Shown here: positions 48,285 to 57,164 of the stretch, one piece after another
Layout: every line of letters starts with the position of its first letter
Position numbering within the stretch: position 1 is the stretch's first letter
NCBI RefSeq assembly: GCF_007595705.1
Contig: NZ_NISY01000003.1
Location: 558,001-622,000 of the forward strand
From: Streptomyces sp. SAJ15
Lineage (GTDB): Bacteria; Actinomycetota; Actinomycetes; Streptomycetales; Streptomycetaceae
DNA: 64,000 nucleotides
Direction of reading: 5' to 3'
Notes under the pieces: generated by a model
What the model was told of the DNA's origin: nothing
What the model saw: the letters and a program-made list of their open reading frames with translations, nothing else
The model's database searches: none
Program-made: the position numbers and the translations under genes

Positions 48285-49201
48285 CGGGCGGTCCCCGCTT
48301 CGCGCGCCGCGTCCGCGTCCTCGTCGGCGTAGTGCCGCAGGAAGAGCTCCTCCAGCGTGGGCGGGCTGCTGATCAGGCTGCGCACCCCCGACTCGCCGAG
48401 CCGGCGCAGCACGCCGTCCAGCTTGTCGGTGTCCACCTGGAGCCGCACCCGCCGGCCCTGGACGGTCAGGTCGTGGACGCCGGGGAGGGTGGAGAGCCCG
48501 TCGGGCGGGCCGGCCAGCTCGGCGGTGACCGAGGTCCGGGTGAGGTGGCGCAGGTCGGCGAGCGATCCGGACTCGACCGTGCGGCCCTTGCGGATGATGC
48601 TGACCCGGTCGCACAGCGCCTCCACCTCGCTGAGCACATGGCTGGAGAGCAGCACCGTGCGGCCGCGGTCCCGGGCCTCGCCGACGCACCGCTGGAAGAC
48701 CTCCTCCATGAGCGGGTCGAGGCCGGAGGTGGGCTCGTCCAGGATCAGCAGCGAGGCGTCCGAGGCGAAGGCGGCCACCAGGGCGACCTTCTGCCGGTTG
48801 CCCTTGGAGTAGGTGCGGCCCTTCTTCGTCGGGTCGAGCTCGAAGCGCTCCAGCAGCTCGGCGCGGCGCGTCCGGTCCAGGCCGCCGCGCAGCCGCCCGT
48901 AGAGGTCGATCACCTCGCCGCCGCTGAGGTTGCGCCACAGCGTGACGTCTCCGGGGACGTACGCCACATGGCGGTGGAGTGCGACCGCCTCACGCCACGG
49001 GTCGACGCCGAGCACCTGGGCGGCGCCGCGGTCCGCGCGTATCAGGCCGAGGAGGACCCGGATGGTGGTGGACTTCCCGGCGCCGTTGGGGCCGAGGAAG
49101 CCATGCACCTCGCCGGTCTCGACGCTCAGGTCGAGACCGTCCAGCGCATGGGTCCGGCCGAAGGACTTGTGGAGGCCGGACACGGTGATAGCCGTCGTCA
49201 T
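48281..49201 (-). CDS. ABC exporter ATPase
   Basis: 306 residues. Walker [10 protein letters not shown] (~37), an ABC signature region degenerated to [12 protein letters not shown], Walker [15 protein letters not shown] and the H-loop in [12 protein letters not shown]. DrrA-like drug/antibiotic exporter ATPase. Paired with the downstream permease (4-base overlap). Divergent from a GbsR/MarR regulator, with a palindrome in between that probably controls both. Confidence 0.94.
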   Translation of the reverse strand: MTTAITVSGLHKSFGRTHALDGLDLSVETGEVHGFLGPNGAGKSTTIRVLLGLIRADRGAAQVLGVDPWREAVALHRHVAYVPGDVTLWRNLSGGEVIDLYGRLRGGLDRTRRAELLERFELDPTKKGRTYSKGNRQKVALVAAFASDASLLILDEPTSGLDPLMEEVFQRCVGEARDRGRTVLLSSHVLSEVEALCDRVSIIRKGRTVESGSLADLRHLTRTSVTAELAGPPDGLSTLPGVHDLTVQGRRVRLQVDTDKLDGVLRRLGESGVRSLISSPPTLEELFLRHYADEDADAAREAGTAR

Positions 49202-49221
49202 GGTTCTGAAGTTACTGTGGT

Positions 49222-49237
49222 TTCACGAATTTGTGAA
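49222..49237. promoter_or_regulatory. Palindromic operator between the ABC exporter and GbsR/MarR genes
   Basis: TTCACGAATTTGTGAA: arms TTCAC/GTGAA around an A/T core, 14 of 16 positions symmetric, 20 bases from the exporter ATG. The following A/T-rich stretch (TATAAA near 49250) is a likely promoter element. Confidence 0.6.
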
Positions 49238-49305
49238 GATAGGAAAGTGTATAAACTTAGAGCGGCTCAGTGGTGGTACGAGAGTGGCGGCGAAGGGTGG
49301 CGGAG

Positions 49306-49944
49306 ATGGCGGAGAGTGCGCATGAGCGGGACGAGGACGCGGTGTCGCGCTTCGTCGAGCGGTTCGCGGGTGAGCTGGCCGACGCCGGCATGCAGCGGAT
49401 GGCGGCCCGGGTCTTCGCGGCGCTGCTCGCCTCCGACAGCGGGAGCCTGACCTCGGCCGAGCTCGCCGAGCGGCTCCAGATCTCCCCGGCGGCGGTCTCC
49501 GGCGCGATCCGCTACCTCAGCCAGGTCCACATGGTCGGCCGGGAGCGCGACCCCGGTTCCCGGCGCGACCGCTACCGACTGCACAACGAGCTCTGGTACG
49601 AGACCTTCACCCGCCGCGACCAGCTGTTGAGCCGCTGGGAGAGCACCCTGCGGGACGGCGCCGCGTCGCTGGGGCCGGGCACCCCCGCCGGCGAGCGGGT
49701 GGCCGAGACGGCGGCCTTCTTCGAGTTCCTCCAGGGGGAGATGCTCTCGATGATGGACCGCTGGCGCGCGTACCAGGCCGCCCGCCGCGAGGCTCTCGCG
49801 GCGACACCCGCGACCGCCGAACCCGGGCTTGCCGGGTCCGAGGCCGCCGGGTCCGAGACCGCCGCGATCGCCGGGTCCGAGGGCCTCGCGTCCGAGACCG
49901 CCGCGGGCACGCACCCCCGGGCCACGGCCATCCGCGAGGGCTGA
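49306..49944 (+). CDS. GbsR/MarR-family transcriptional regulator
   Basis: 212 residues from ATG 49306 (AAGGG eight bases upstream). A start at GTG 49270 adds 12 arginine-rich residues and is less likely. Winged helix at ~25-105: RVFAALLASDSGSLTSAELA, LQISPAAVSGAIRYLSQVHM, ERDPGSRRDRYRLHNELWYE. A helical dimerisation region follows, then a Gly/Ser/Glu/Ala-rich tail from ~165 that looks disordered. Divergent from the ABC exporter and probably its repressor. Confidence 0.88.
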   Translation: MAESAHERDEDAVSRFVERFAGELADAGMQRMAARVFAALLASDSGSLTSAELAERLQISPAAVSGAIRYLSQVHMVGRERDPGSRRDRYRLHNELWYETFTRRDQLLSRWESTLRDGAASLGPGTPAGERVAETAAFFEFLQGEMLSMMDRWRAYQAARREALAATPATAEPGLAGSEAAGSETAAIAGSEGLASETAAGTHPRATAIREG

Positions 49945-50017
49945 GCCGGCTCGCTCCGGTGGCCGGCGCGCCGCCCGCGCGGTGCGCTCACGCGACCGCG
50001 CGGCCGCGCCGCCGGGG

Positions 50018-51259
50018 TCACGGGTGCGGAACGAGCAGGCGCAGCGCCTCGTCGAGGACCGTCCAGGTGCGGGTGCGAACCGGGCCCGCGATGTGCGCGT
50101 CCGCGCGGTAGCGGAAGTCGGGGCCGGAGACGGTGATCGCGCGGGCCCTGGCCCGCACCGGGGCCTCGGCGGCGTGCGAGCGGACCAGCACCTCCGCCAG
50201 GCCCGCGCCGGGCGTGGAGACCGTGATCCGCTCCACCGGCTGGTCGAGGTCGGCCAACAGCACGCCGTCCGCCTCCACCCGCAGCCGCTGCCCCGGCTCC
50301 CGGCCGCGGCGGCGCGCGGTGCCGGGGCCCAGCCCCGGCACCGGGAGGGTGAGCAGCGCCAGCGCGGAGCGCGCGGTGCGGGCGGCGGGGGACCACCAGG
50401 CGTGGTGCCGGTCCGCCGCCGATCCACCGCCGCCGGACCCGGGCGGCCCGCCGGCCCCGGCGAGGCCGTCGTCGCCGAAACCGGGCTCGGGCGACCCGGC
50501 GTCCGGCATCACGCCCCCACGCCGCTCCCCGTCCCCGGGCCGGTGCCGGTCCCGTGCGCCGGGGATCCCGCGCGGGCCAGGCCCGCCCGCGCGGTCGCCG
50601 TCGTACGTCCGGTCGGAGGAGCCCTCTCCGGGCCCGTGCGCGGTGGAGACGGAGCCGCCCCGCGGATACGCCCCGTACCCGCCGTGCCCCGCACCGTCCT
50701 CGACGTCGTCGGCGTAACCGTCCTGGTCCGGATGGGCGGCGCGCCGGTCATGGCCTTCGTACGGCGGGTCGTAGGCGTCGTACGCGGCGCCGCCCGAGGG
50801 AATGTGCAGACCGCCGAGGACCACTCCGCCGCTGTCGTCCACCAGCACGTCCAGCCGGCGCTCCCGGCCGTCCAGGACCGTGCGCGCGGCGGCCACGGCG
50901 CCGGTGGGCACGCCGAGTGAACGCGCGAGTGCCACCGAGGGCGACGTGCCGACCGGGACCATGGAGAGCGCCGCGTCCGCGAGCTCGCGGTGTTGGTGCA
51001 GGAGCCGCACGACGTGCAGCAACGCGCGATCGTCGCCGACCACCACGGGGCGCCGGCTGCCCCTGCGGGCCAGTGCCCGAGCCACCTCGGCCGGCCCGTC
51101 CGGAAGAAGGATTTTCGTCTGTGCGCCGGCGCACAGGACATCTTTCGCGATCCGCACGGATTCGCCGTCGACACGGCGCGCGAGCGGGTCGATGATCACG
51201 AGTAGCGGGGACTCCCGGACGTCGGGGGGAGAGTCTCCGGCGGGGTCTGGAGCCGACAC
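50018..51259 (-). CDS. Degenerate diacylglycerol-kinase-like protein with a long disordered insert
   Basis: 413 residues. Residues ~15-150 and ~285-413 resemble the two parts of a diacylglycerol/sphingosine kinase fold ([11 protein letters not shown], then [40 protein letters not shown]; later [23 protein letters not shown]). The catalytic GGDGT is replaced by a GDD and the GTGND by GTSPS, so kinase activity is doubtful. Between the two parts lies ~130 residues of Gly/Asp/Tyr/Arg-rich disorder ([20 protein letters not shown] region). Divergent from purA; its start is 26 bp from the purA leader structure. May bind lipid or act as a regulator. Confidence 0.7.
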   Translation of the reverse strand: MSAPDPAGDSPPDVRESPLLVIIDPLARRVDGESVRIAKDVLCAGAQTKILLPDGPAEVARALARRGSRRPVVVGDDRALLHVVRLLHQHRELADAALSMVPVGTSPSVALARSLGVPTGAVAAARTVLDGRERRLDVLVDDSGGVVLGGLHIPSGGAAYDAYDPPYEGHDRRAAHPDQDGYADDVEDGAGHGGYGAYPRGGSVSTAHGPGEGSSDRTYDGDRAGGPGPRGIPGARDRHRPGDGERRGGVMPDAGSPEPGFGDDGLAGAGGPPGSGGGGSAADRHHAWWSPAARTARSALALLTLPVPGLGPGTARRRGREPGQRLRVEADGVLLADLDQPVERITVSTPGAGLAEVLVRSHAAEAPVRARARAITVSGPDFRYRADAHIAGPVRTRTWTVLDEALRLLVPHP

Positions 51260-51284
51260 CTCGGTCCTTCCTCAGGTAATCTCT

Positions 51285-51403
51285 CGGTGCAAGAGCCCCT
51301 GTCGCTGTTGCGCCAGGGGCTTCGTCTATCCGGGGCACCGGTTCGACGGCTCTTGTGGTGGCACAGCCACTGCGCACGTTGGACATGCCCCGCCCGGAAG
51401 GGG
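51285..51403 (+). ncRNA. Structured leader RNA upstream of purA (candidate riboswitch)
   Basis: P1: CGGTGC (51285-51290) with GCACCG (51335-51340). Inside it, P2: an 11-bp hairpin (51294-51305 with 51310-51321) with one 1x1 mismatch and a TGTT tetraloop. An alternative helix pairs CAAGAGCC (51290-51297) with GGCTCTTG (51348-51355) and is incompatible with P1/P2. Downstream, GTGGC-ACA-GCCAC (51358-51370) and a CCCC/GGGG stem (51388-51391 with 51400-51403) can form, the latter covering the purA RBS. The layout is that of a switch controlling RBS access. No match to a known class recognised by eye. Confidence 0.5.
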
Positions 51404-51412
51404 TGTACGCCT

Positions 51413-52699
51413 GTGCCCGCACTTGTGCTGCTCGGTGCTCAGTGGGGTGATGAGGGCAAGGGAAAGGCCACCGACCTGCTCGGCGGCTCAGTGGACTACG
51501 TGGTGCGCTACCAGGGTGGCAACAACGCCGGCCACACGGTCGTCGTCGGCGACCAGAAGTACGCGCTTCACCTCCTCCCTTCCGGAATCCTCTCGCCGGG
51601 GTGTACCCCGGTCATCGGCAATGGCGTCGTCGTCGACCCGGCGGTCCTGCTCTCCGAGCTGAGCGGGCTGAACGAGCGTGGCGTCGACACGTCCAAGCTG
51701 CTGATCAGTGGTAACGCGCATCTGATCACTCCGTACCACACGACCATCGACAAGGTGACGGAACGCTTCCTCGGCAAGCGGAAGATCGGCACCACCGGGC
51801 GCGGCATCGGCCCGACGTACGCCGACAAGATCAACCGAGTCGGCATCCGCGTCCAGGACATCTTCGACGAGTCGATCCTCCAGCAGAAGGTGGAGGCGGC
51901 TCTCGATTTCAAAAACCAGATCCTCGCCAAGCTCTACAACCGGCGCGCGATCACCGTGGAGCAGGTCGTCGAGGAGCTGATGGCCTACGCGGACCAGCTC
52001 CGGCCCTTCGTCACCGACACCACGCTGGTGCTGAACAACGCCATCGACGAGGGCAAGGTCGTGCTCTTCGAGGGCGGCCAGGGCACCCTGCTCGACGTCG
52101 ACCACGGCACGTACCCCTTCGTCACCTCCTCCAACCCGACCGCCGGCGGCGCCTGCACCGGCGCCGGCGTGGGCCCGACGAAGATCAGCCGGGTCATCGG
52201 CATCCTGAAGGCGTACACCACGCGTGTCGGCGCGGGTCCGTTCCCGACGGAGCTGTTCGACGAGGACGGCGAGAAGCTGCGCACCATCGGCCACGAGCGC
52301 GGTGTGACCACCGGCCGGGACCGGCGCTGCGGCTGGTTCGACGCGGTCATCGCGCGCTACGCCACCCGGGTCAACGGCCTCACCGACTTCTTCCTCACCA
52401 AGCTGGACGTGCTCACCGGCTGGGAGCAGATCCCGGTGTGCGTGGCGTACGAGATCGACGGCCGGCGGGTCGAGGAGCTGCCGTACAGCCAGACCGACTT
52501 CCACCACGCGAAGCCGATCTACGAGATGCTGCCGGGCTGGTCCGAGGACATCAGCAAGGCCAAGTCCTTCTCCGACCTGCCGAAGAACGCGCAGGCGTAT
52601 GTGAAGGCCCTGGAGGAGATGTCGGGCGCGCCGATCTCGGCGATCGGCGTCGGTCCGGGCCGGGACGAGACGATCGAGATCAACTCGTTCCTGTCCTAG
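51413..52699 (+). CDS. purA: Adenylosuccinate synthetase
   Basis: 428 residues. Joins IMP and aspartate with GTP to give adenylosuccinate. The GTG start gives [20 protein letters not shown], the GTP loop (P-loop-like GDEGKGK). Other motifs: [62 protein letters not shown] is nine bases upstream and may be sequestered in the leader structure. Purine biosynthesis; purD is at the other end of the window, not in an operon. Confidence 0.98.
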   Translation: MPALVLLGAQWGDEGKGKATDLLGGSVDYVVRYQGGNNAGHTVVVGDQKYALHLLPSGILSPGCTPVIGNGVVVDPAVLLSELSGLNERGVDTSKLLISGNAHLITPYHTTIDKVTERFLGKRKIGTTGRGIGPTYADKINRVGIRVQDIFDESILQQKVEAALDFKNQILAKLYNRRAITVEQVVEELMAYADQLRPFVTDTTLVLNNAIDEGKVVLFEGGQGTLLDVDHGTYPFVTSSNPTAGGACTGAGVGPTKISRVIGILKAYTTRVGAGPFPTELFDEDGEKLRTIGHERGVTTGRDRRCGWFDAVIARYATRVNGLTDFFLTKLDVLTGWEQIPVCVAYEIDGRRVEELPYSQTDFHHAKPIYEMLPGWSEDISKAKSFSDLPKNAQAYVKALEEMSGAPISAIGVGPGRDETIEINSFLS

Positions 52700-52747
52700 T
52701 CCCCGGGCACCGGCCCGTCGAAGCACACGGGCCTTCGGGCGCATGAG

Positions 52748-52787
52748 AACGGCGCGCCGGCCGACAGCAGTCGGCCGGCGCGCCGTT
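52748..52787. terminator. Bidirectional terminator after purA
   Basis: Perfect 17-bp stem (52748-52764 with 52771-52787), CAGCAG loop, then TTTCC. Lies between purA and the convergent kinase gene. Confidence 0.85.
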
Positions 52788-52815
52788 TCCCGTTCCGGGT
52801 GGCCGCGGCGGGCGG

Positions 52816-55605
52816 TCAGTCGAGGCGGGTGAAGGTCACGGTGCCGGTCTCGCTGGTGTTGGAGTCGACGTACTGGAACCGCAGCTTGTTCGCGCCGGCC
52901 GTGGTGAAGGTGTGCGCCTCCTCCGGGGTGCAGCTGTCGACCGGCGTCTCCTTGACGACCTCCTCGGTGCTGAGGCGGAGTCCGTCCGCGGTCACCGAGA
53001 CCAGCCGCATGTTGCCCTCGCAGTCGGCCTTGTCGCTCTGCCAGGAGGTCTCGGCCACCGGGGTGCCGTGGACGCCCTGCTTGATGACGAGCTTCAGGGT
53101 CGCGTTCTTCTCGCCGTACGCGTCCTTCGCCTGCCAGGTGCCCAGGTAGGCGTCGGGGATCGGGGTGTCGTCCTGCGCGACCCGGCGCAGCGTGGCCTCG
53201 CCGGAGTCGTCCTTGCGGCTCCAGGCGATCGAGCCGTCGTCGCGCAGCTTCAGGGTCTGCTCGCCGATCGGGCTGCAGGATCCCTCGGGCACGCTGGTGG
53301 TCACGTCGGTGTCGATGACGAGCAGGCTCTCCACCGACTTCAGGGTGCCCGCGCCCTGGCAGAAGGACTCGTCGGCCGAGGTCAGCGTGTCGGCGACCTG
53401 CGAGCCGATGGTGCCCTGGGCGAGCACGATCCGGCGGACCTTGCCGGTCGGCTCGTCGTTCTCGTAGATCTCGCCCTCCCACGCGCCCAGGTAACCCTGT
53501 GGGACGTCACCGGTGGTCGCGGGGCGCGTGGCCGCGTCGGACGGTGAGGACGAGGCGGACGGGGTGGCGGGCGACTTCGGGTCGCCGGTGGCCGGGCCGG
53601 CGCTCGCCGAGGTCTTGTCCTTGGGCTTGGCCTGGTCGTCCTTGTCCTTGTCGTTCCCGCGCAGCACCGCCACCGCGGCCACGCCCGCGACCAGCAGCGT
53701 CGCCACGGCGGCCGCCGTCACGATGAGCGCGGTGCGCTTGCGCCGCTTCGCGGGCGGGGCGGGCGGGGTGGGGCCGCCGACGACCGGGCCGAGCGGCGTC
53801 GACCCGCCCGGCGGGGTGTGCCCCTCCCCGCCGGACGCCGCGAACGACGCCATGGCGGGCGGGCCGAAGCCGGGCGGAGGCGTGGACACGGGCTCACCGG
53901 CGGACGCGGTGCCGGCCGGGGTGGCGCCGGCCGGAACGGCCGCCGCGGGCGTGGCGCTCCCGGCGGCCGAAGGGGCCCGCGGGGCCTGAGGAGCCTGCGG
54001 GGTGTGCGGGGCCGGGGGGCCGGCCGGCGCGCCGTGGGCGGCCGCGGGAGTTCCGCCGCCGACGGCGGCCGGCGGCGTGGCCGGGCCGGCGGGCGTGTTC
54101 GGCGTGCCCGGCACCGGCTGGCCGGACGGCGTGTGCGCGAGCCCGTGCGGCGTGGCGGCTCCGGCGGGGGCGCCGGGAGACGCGGCCGGGGTCGCGGGCT
54201 GGGCCACGGGGGCGGCCGGCGGCGCCGCGTGGGCCGCGGGCGCTCCCGCGGGCGGCGTGGCGGGCTGGGCCATGGGTGCGCCGGACGGCGGGGGGTGCGG
54301 GGTGGCCGCCGCCGGGGCCGCCGGGGTCGCCGGGGTGCCGCCCTGCGGCGTGGCTTGGCCCGCGGCGGGCGTGGTCAGCGGCGCGCCGGACGGCGGGGTG
54401 CGCGGGTGCGGCGGGGTGGCCGGGGCCGCCGGCGGGGTGAGCGGATACGACGTCGGGGCCGCCGGGGTCGCCGGGGCCGCCGGCGGCGGCGGAACGGTCG
54501 GCGGCGGGGGCGTGGCCGGGGCGGACGCCGAGGGAGCGGCCGAGGGCGGCGGGGGTGTCGCCGGGGCGGACGGAGGCGGCGGGGTGGCACCGGCGCCGGG
54601 CGGGGTCGTCGGCGGCAGCGGGACCGTTCCACCGCCCGCGGTGGGCGGGGCGGCGGGCGGCGCGGGCACGCCCGGGTGTGCCGGGGCGGCGGGTGACTCC
54701 GCGTCGAGGAGCTCCACCGCGTGCCGGCCGAGCTGGGCGACGAGGCTGCCCGGCAGCCACGGCTCGCCCGGGTCCACCTCCTCGTCCTCCGGGGTGGCCG
54801 TGCGCTCCAGCAGCTCGTCCAGCGTGGGACGCGCCTCCGGGTCCTTGGCCAGACAGTCCGTCACCAGGTCCAGCAGCCCCTCGGGCAGACCGGTCAGGTC
54901 CGCCTCCTCCTGGGCGATGCGGTACATCACCGCGTGCACCCCGCTGGTGGCGGCGGCGAAGGGCTGCCGGCCGATGGCCGCGAAGGCCAGCACCGAGCCG
55001 AGGCAGAAGATGTCGCTGGCCGGGGTGACCCGCTCGCCGCGGACCTGCTCGGGTGACATGAAGCCGGGGGAGCCGACGACCGCGCCACTGCGCGTCATGA
55101 TGCCGTCGGTGACGGTCTCCAGGGCGCGCGCGATGCCGAAGTCGATGACGCGCGGCCCGTCGATGGTGATGAGGATGTTGGAGGGCTTCAGGTCACGGTG
55201 GATCAGACCGGCCCCGTGGATGTCCTGGAGCGCGCGGGTCAGCCCGTTGCCGAGGATCCGCACCGAGCGCTCCGGCAGCGGCCGGCCGCCTTCCGCTATG
55301 ACCGCGTGCAGCGAGGGACCGGCGATGTAGCCGGTGGCGACCCAGGGCGTCGCCGCCTCGGTGTCGGCGTCGAGCACCGGTGCGGTCCACTCGCCGCCCA
55401 CCCGCTGCGCCGCCTTGACCTCCTGCTTGAAACGGCGTCGGAACTCCGGCTGTTGCGCCAGCTCGGTCTGGACGAGCTTGACCGCGACGGTGCGGCCGCG
55501 CGCCGAGTGAGCCAGGAACACCCGGCCCATTCCGCCGGCGCCGAGGCGCCGCAGCAGCCGGTACTCACCGATCCAACGAGGGTCCTCCGCCCCCAGGTCT
55601 TCCAT
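52816..55605 (-). CDS. Membrane Ser/Thr protein kinase with long Pro/Ala linker
   Basis: 929 residues. Kinase domain ~14-270: GAGGMGRVF glycine loop, catalytic Lys43, HRDLKPSN (~136) and DFG (~155). It then has ~330 residues of Pro/Ala/Thr-rich low complexity, one membrane helix (~622-648, ALIVTAAAVATLLVAGVAAV), and an extracellular C-terminal domain (~700-929) with two similar halves, each with cysteines and YLGAWEGE / YLGTWQAK starts, suggesting a duplicated ligand-binding module. PknB-type organisation. Likely a sensor of an external signal; substrates unknown. No PASTA repeats. Confidence 0.92.
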   Translation of the reverse strand: MEDLGAEDPRWIGEYRLLRRLGAGGMGRVFLAHSARGRTVAVKLVQTELAQQPEFRRRFKQEVKAAQRVGGEWTAPVLDADTEAATPWVATGYIAGPSLHAVIAEGGRPLPERSVRILGNGLTRALQDIHGAGLIHRDLKPSNILITIDGPRVIDFGIARALETVTDGIMTRSGAVVGSPGFMSPEQVRGERVTPASDIFCLGSVLAFAAIGRQPFAAATSGVHAVMYRIAQEEADLTGLPEGLLDLVTDCLAKDPEARPTLDELLERTATPEDEEVDPGEPWLPGSLVAQLGRHAVELLDAESPAAPAHPGVPAPPAAPPTAGGGTVPLPPTTPPGAGATPPPPSAPATPPPPSAAPSASAPATPPPPTVPPPPAAPATPAAPTSYPLTPPAAPATPPHPRTPPSGAPLTTPAAGQATPQGGTPATPAAPAAATPHPPPSGAPMAQPATPPAGAPAAHAAPPAAPVAQPATPAASPGAPAGAATPHGLAHTPSGQPVPGTPNTPAGPATPPAAVGGGTPAAAHGAPAGPPAPHTPQAPQAPRAPSAAGSATPAAAVPAGATPAGTASAGEPVSTPPPGFGPPAMASFAASGGEGHTPPGGSTPLGPVVGGPTPPAPPAKRRKRTALIVTAAAVATLLVAGVAAVAVLRGNDKDKDDQAKPKDKTSASAGPATGDPKSPATPSASSSPSDAATRPATTGDVPQGYLGAWEGEIYENDEPTGKVRRIVLAQGTIGSQVADTLTSADESFCQGAGTLKSVESLLVIDTDVTTSVPEGSCSPIGEQTLKLRDDGSIAWSRKDDSGEATLRRVAQDDTPIPDAYLGTWQAKDAYGEKNATLKLVIKQGVHGTPVAETSWQSDKADCEGNMRLVSVTADGLRLSTEEVVKETPVDSCTPEEAHTFTTAGANKLRFQYVDSNTSETGTVTFTRLD

Positions 55606-55711
55606 GTGCGCTGTTCCTTCCCCTGTTCAACCCTCGCCGGACCCGCCTGAGAATATGAGGCGGCGGTGAGCATTGGGGACCACGCGCACGATCCGTTATC
55701 GGTTCCGTATT

Positions 55712-56383
55712 CTACGGAGTCACTTCCCCAGGAGGCTCCAGCGCGTCCAGCGCCCCCGACAGCCGCCGCAGCGCCTCCGTCACCTCCCGCAACTCGGCCG
55801 CGCCGCCGAGCGCTTCGGCCAGCCGCTCGGCGAACTCGCGGTGGCCGGGCACGATCCGCCGCACCGCCGCGTATCCCTCCTCGGTCGGGGCCAGCAGTTT
55901 CGCCCGGCGATGGGCGGGGTTGGGGCGGTACTCGGCCAGCCCCGCCTCGACCAGGAGGTCCGCGACGCGCTGCACGCTCTGCCGGGTGATGCCCATCGCG
56001 CGGGCGATCCCGGCGACCGACAGCGGCTCGCCCAGCACGGCGCCGAGCACCTGCCAGCGGGCGGCGGTCAGCCCGGCGGGCGACGCCAGCCGCTCGGACA
56101 CCGTCAGCAGTTGGCCGTTGAGCCGGAAGGTGGTGAGCGCGGTCGCGCTGAGCAGCGCCGGGACCTCGGCGGCGGCCGCGTCCGCGTCGGAAGTCCGCTC
56201 GGCCGCGGCGGCCCCCGGGGCGTCAGAAGTCGGCCGACCGCCGGGGGTTCGCCCGGCCTGGGAGGTCGGAGCCGGCTGAGGGGCCCGCTCGGCGCCGGGT
56301 CGCTCCCCCGCGGAGGCCGACGCGGCGTCAGAGTGCCGCTCCGTTCGGGAGGCGCGTCGGGCCCGGGGTGCGTCGGCGCTCAT
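55712..56383 (-). CDS. MarR-family regulator with disordered N-terminus
   Basis: 223 residues from ATG 56383. The first ~75 are Ala/Pro/Ser/Arg-rich and probably disordered. The MarR winged helix follows: ATALTTFRLNGQLLTVSERL, TAARWQVLGAVLGEPLSVAG, ARAMGITRQSVQRVADLLVE and YRPNPAHRRAKLLAPTEEGY. It overlaps the DJ-1/PfpI gene by four bases, so both are one operon. The tandem GACAG-N4-CTGTC sites upstream of the operon are probably its operator. Confidence 0.9.
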   Translation of the reverse strand: MSADAPRARRASRTERHSDAASASAGERPGAERAPQPAPTSQAGRTPGGRPTSDAPGAAAAERTSDADAAAAEVPALLSATALTTFRLNGQLLTVSERLASPAGLTAARWQVLGAVLGEPLSVAGIARAMGITRQSVQRVADLLVEAGLAEYRPNPAHRRAKLLAPTEEGYAAVRRIVPGHREFAERLAEALGGAAELREVTEALRRLSGALDALEPPGEVTP

Positions 56384-57009
56384 CGCTGCGCCGCCTCGGC
56401 CAGCACGCCGAAGGCGCTCGCGTCCGAGGCCGAGAAGAGCCGGTACCAGGCGTCGAGCACCTCCGGTTCGTATACATCCAGCAGGGCCAGGACCTCCCGG
56501 GCGAACGCCACCGGCTCGGTCGGGCCGGCCGTCACCAGGTTCCCGTCCGTCACGGCCGCCGCTTCGCGATAGCGATCGCCGCCCCGGTAGCCGGTGGCCG
56601 CGAGATACCCGGCGGCGCCGCTGGTGTGGTCCCGGTCGTCCAACAGTCCCTCTCGGGCGAGGCCGGCCGTGGCGCCGCAGATGGCCGCCACCGGAACGTC
56701 CGCGTCCAGGAAGGCGCGGGCCGCGCGGGCGAAGGGGGCGTTGGCGTCGCCCGTGTCCCAGGAGGAGGCGCCCGGCAGGATCAGCAGGGCGCTGTCCTGG
56801 GGCCGCAGCGCGTCGACCGTCAGGTCGGGCTGGATCCGCATGCCGCCCATCGTCACCACCGGCTCCTCGGTCAGTCCGACGGTCGCGATGGCGAATCCGG
56901 TGCGCGGCGGGCGGTGGTAGGAGGTGTCGCGTATGTGGGCGGTGGCGAAGCCGACCTCCCAGTCGGCGAGCGCGTCGTAGACCGCCACATGCACCGTCTG
57001 CTGTCCCAT
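56380..57009 (-). CDS. DJ-1/PfpI-family protein
   Basis: 209 residues, MGQQTVHVAVYDALADWEVG, with GGAGG four bases upstream of the ATG. Class I glutamine-amidotransferase-like fold with the nucleophilic elbow AICGATAGLA (the Cys) after VPVA, and LLILPGASSWDTGD. The family includes ThiJ/DJ-1 stress proteins, glyoxalases and isonitrile hydratases. Specific activity unknown. Co-transcribed with the downstream MarR gene. Paired palindromes in its promoter suggest MarR autoregulation. Confidence 0.9.
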   Translation of the reverse strand: MGQQTVHVAVYDALADWEVGFATAHIRDTSYHRPPRTGFAIATVGLTEEPVVTMGGMRIQPDLTVDALRPQDSALLILPGASSWDTGDANAPFARAARAFLDADVPVAAICGATAGLAREGLLDDRDHTSGAAGYLAATGYRGGDRYREAAAVTDGNLVTAGPTEPVAFAREVLALLDVYEPEVLDAWYRLFSASDASAFGVLAEAAQR

Positions 57010-57032
57010 GGATCCTCCTCGATAGCGCCGAT

Positions 57033-57065
57033 GACAGTAGGCTGTCAAAAAGACAGGCTGCTGTC
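57033..57065. promoter_or_regulatory. Tandem 14-bp palindromes, MarR operator of the DJ-1/MarR operon
   Basis: GACAG-TAGG-CTGTC (57033-57046) and GACAG-GCTG-CTGTC (57052-57065), separated by AAAAA. Both arms are identical at the ends, a classic pair of dimer sites. TTGACA hexamers on the minus strand overlap them, so binding would block RNA polymerase. 23 bp upstream of the ATG at 57009. Confidence 0.75.
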
Positions 57066-57164
57066 AATGCATGTTAAGAACTCGCGCATTCACCCTCCGG
57101 TTGCCTTCCGTTCACCTAAAGTTTCCTACGTTCTGTAGTCGTACCGACACGGAAAAGGGGATCC

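Noticed and set aside
48284..48938. Upstream extension of the ABC permease frame
   Set aside because: It overlaps the ATPase gene in another frame; the ATG at 48284 with the four-base overlap is the natural start.
49215..49240. Second parS-like site (TTTCACGAATTTGTGAAG)
   Set aside because: It lacks the central CACGTG of parS and has an A/T core; better explained as a regulator operator.
54375..54760. Arg/Pro-rich frames opposite the kinase linker
   Set aside because: They arise from the Pro/Ala/Gly-rich coding repeat read in other frames.
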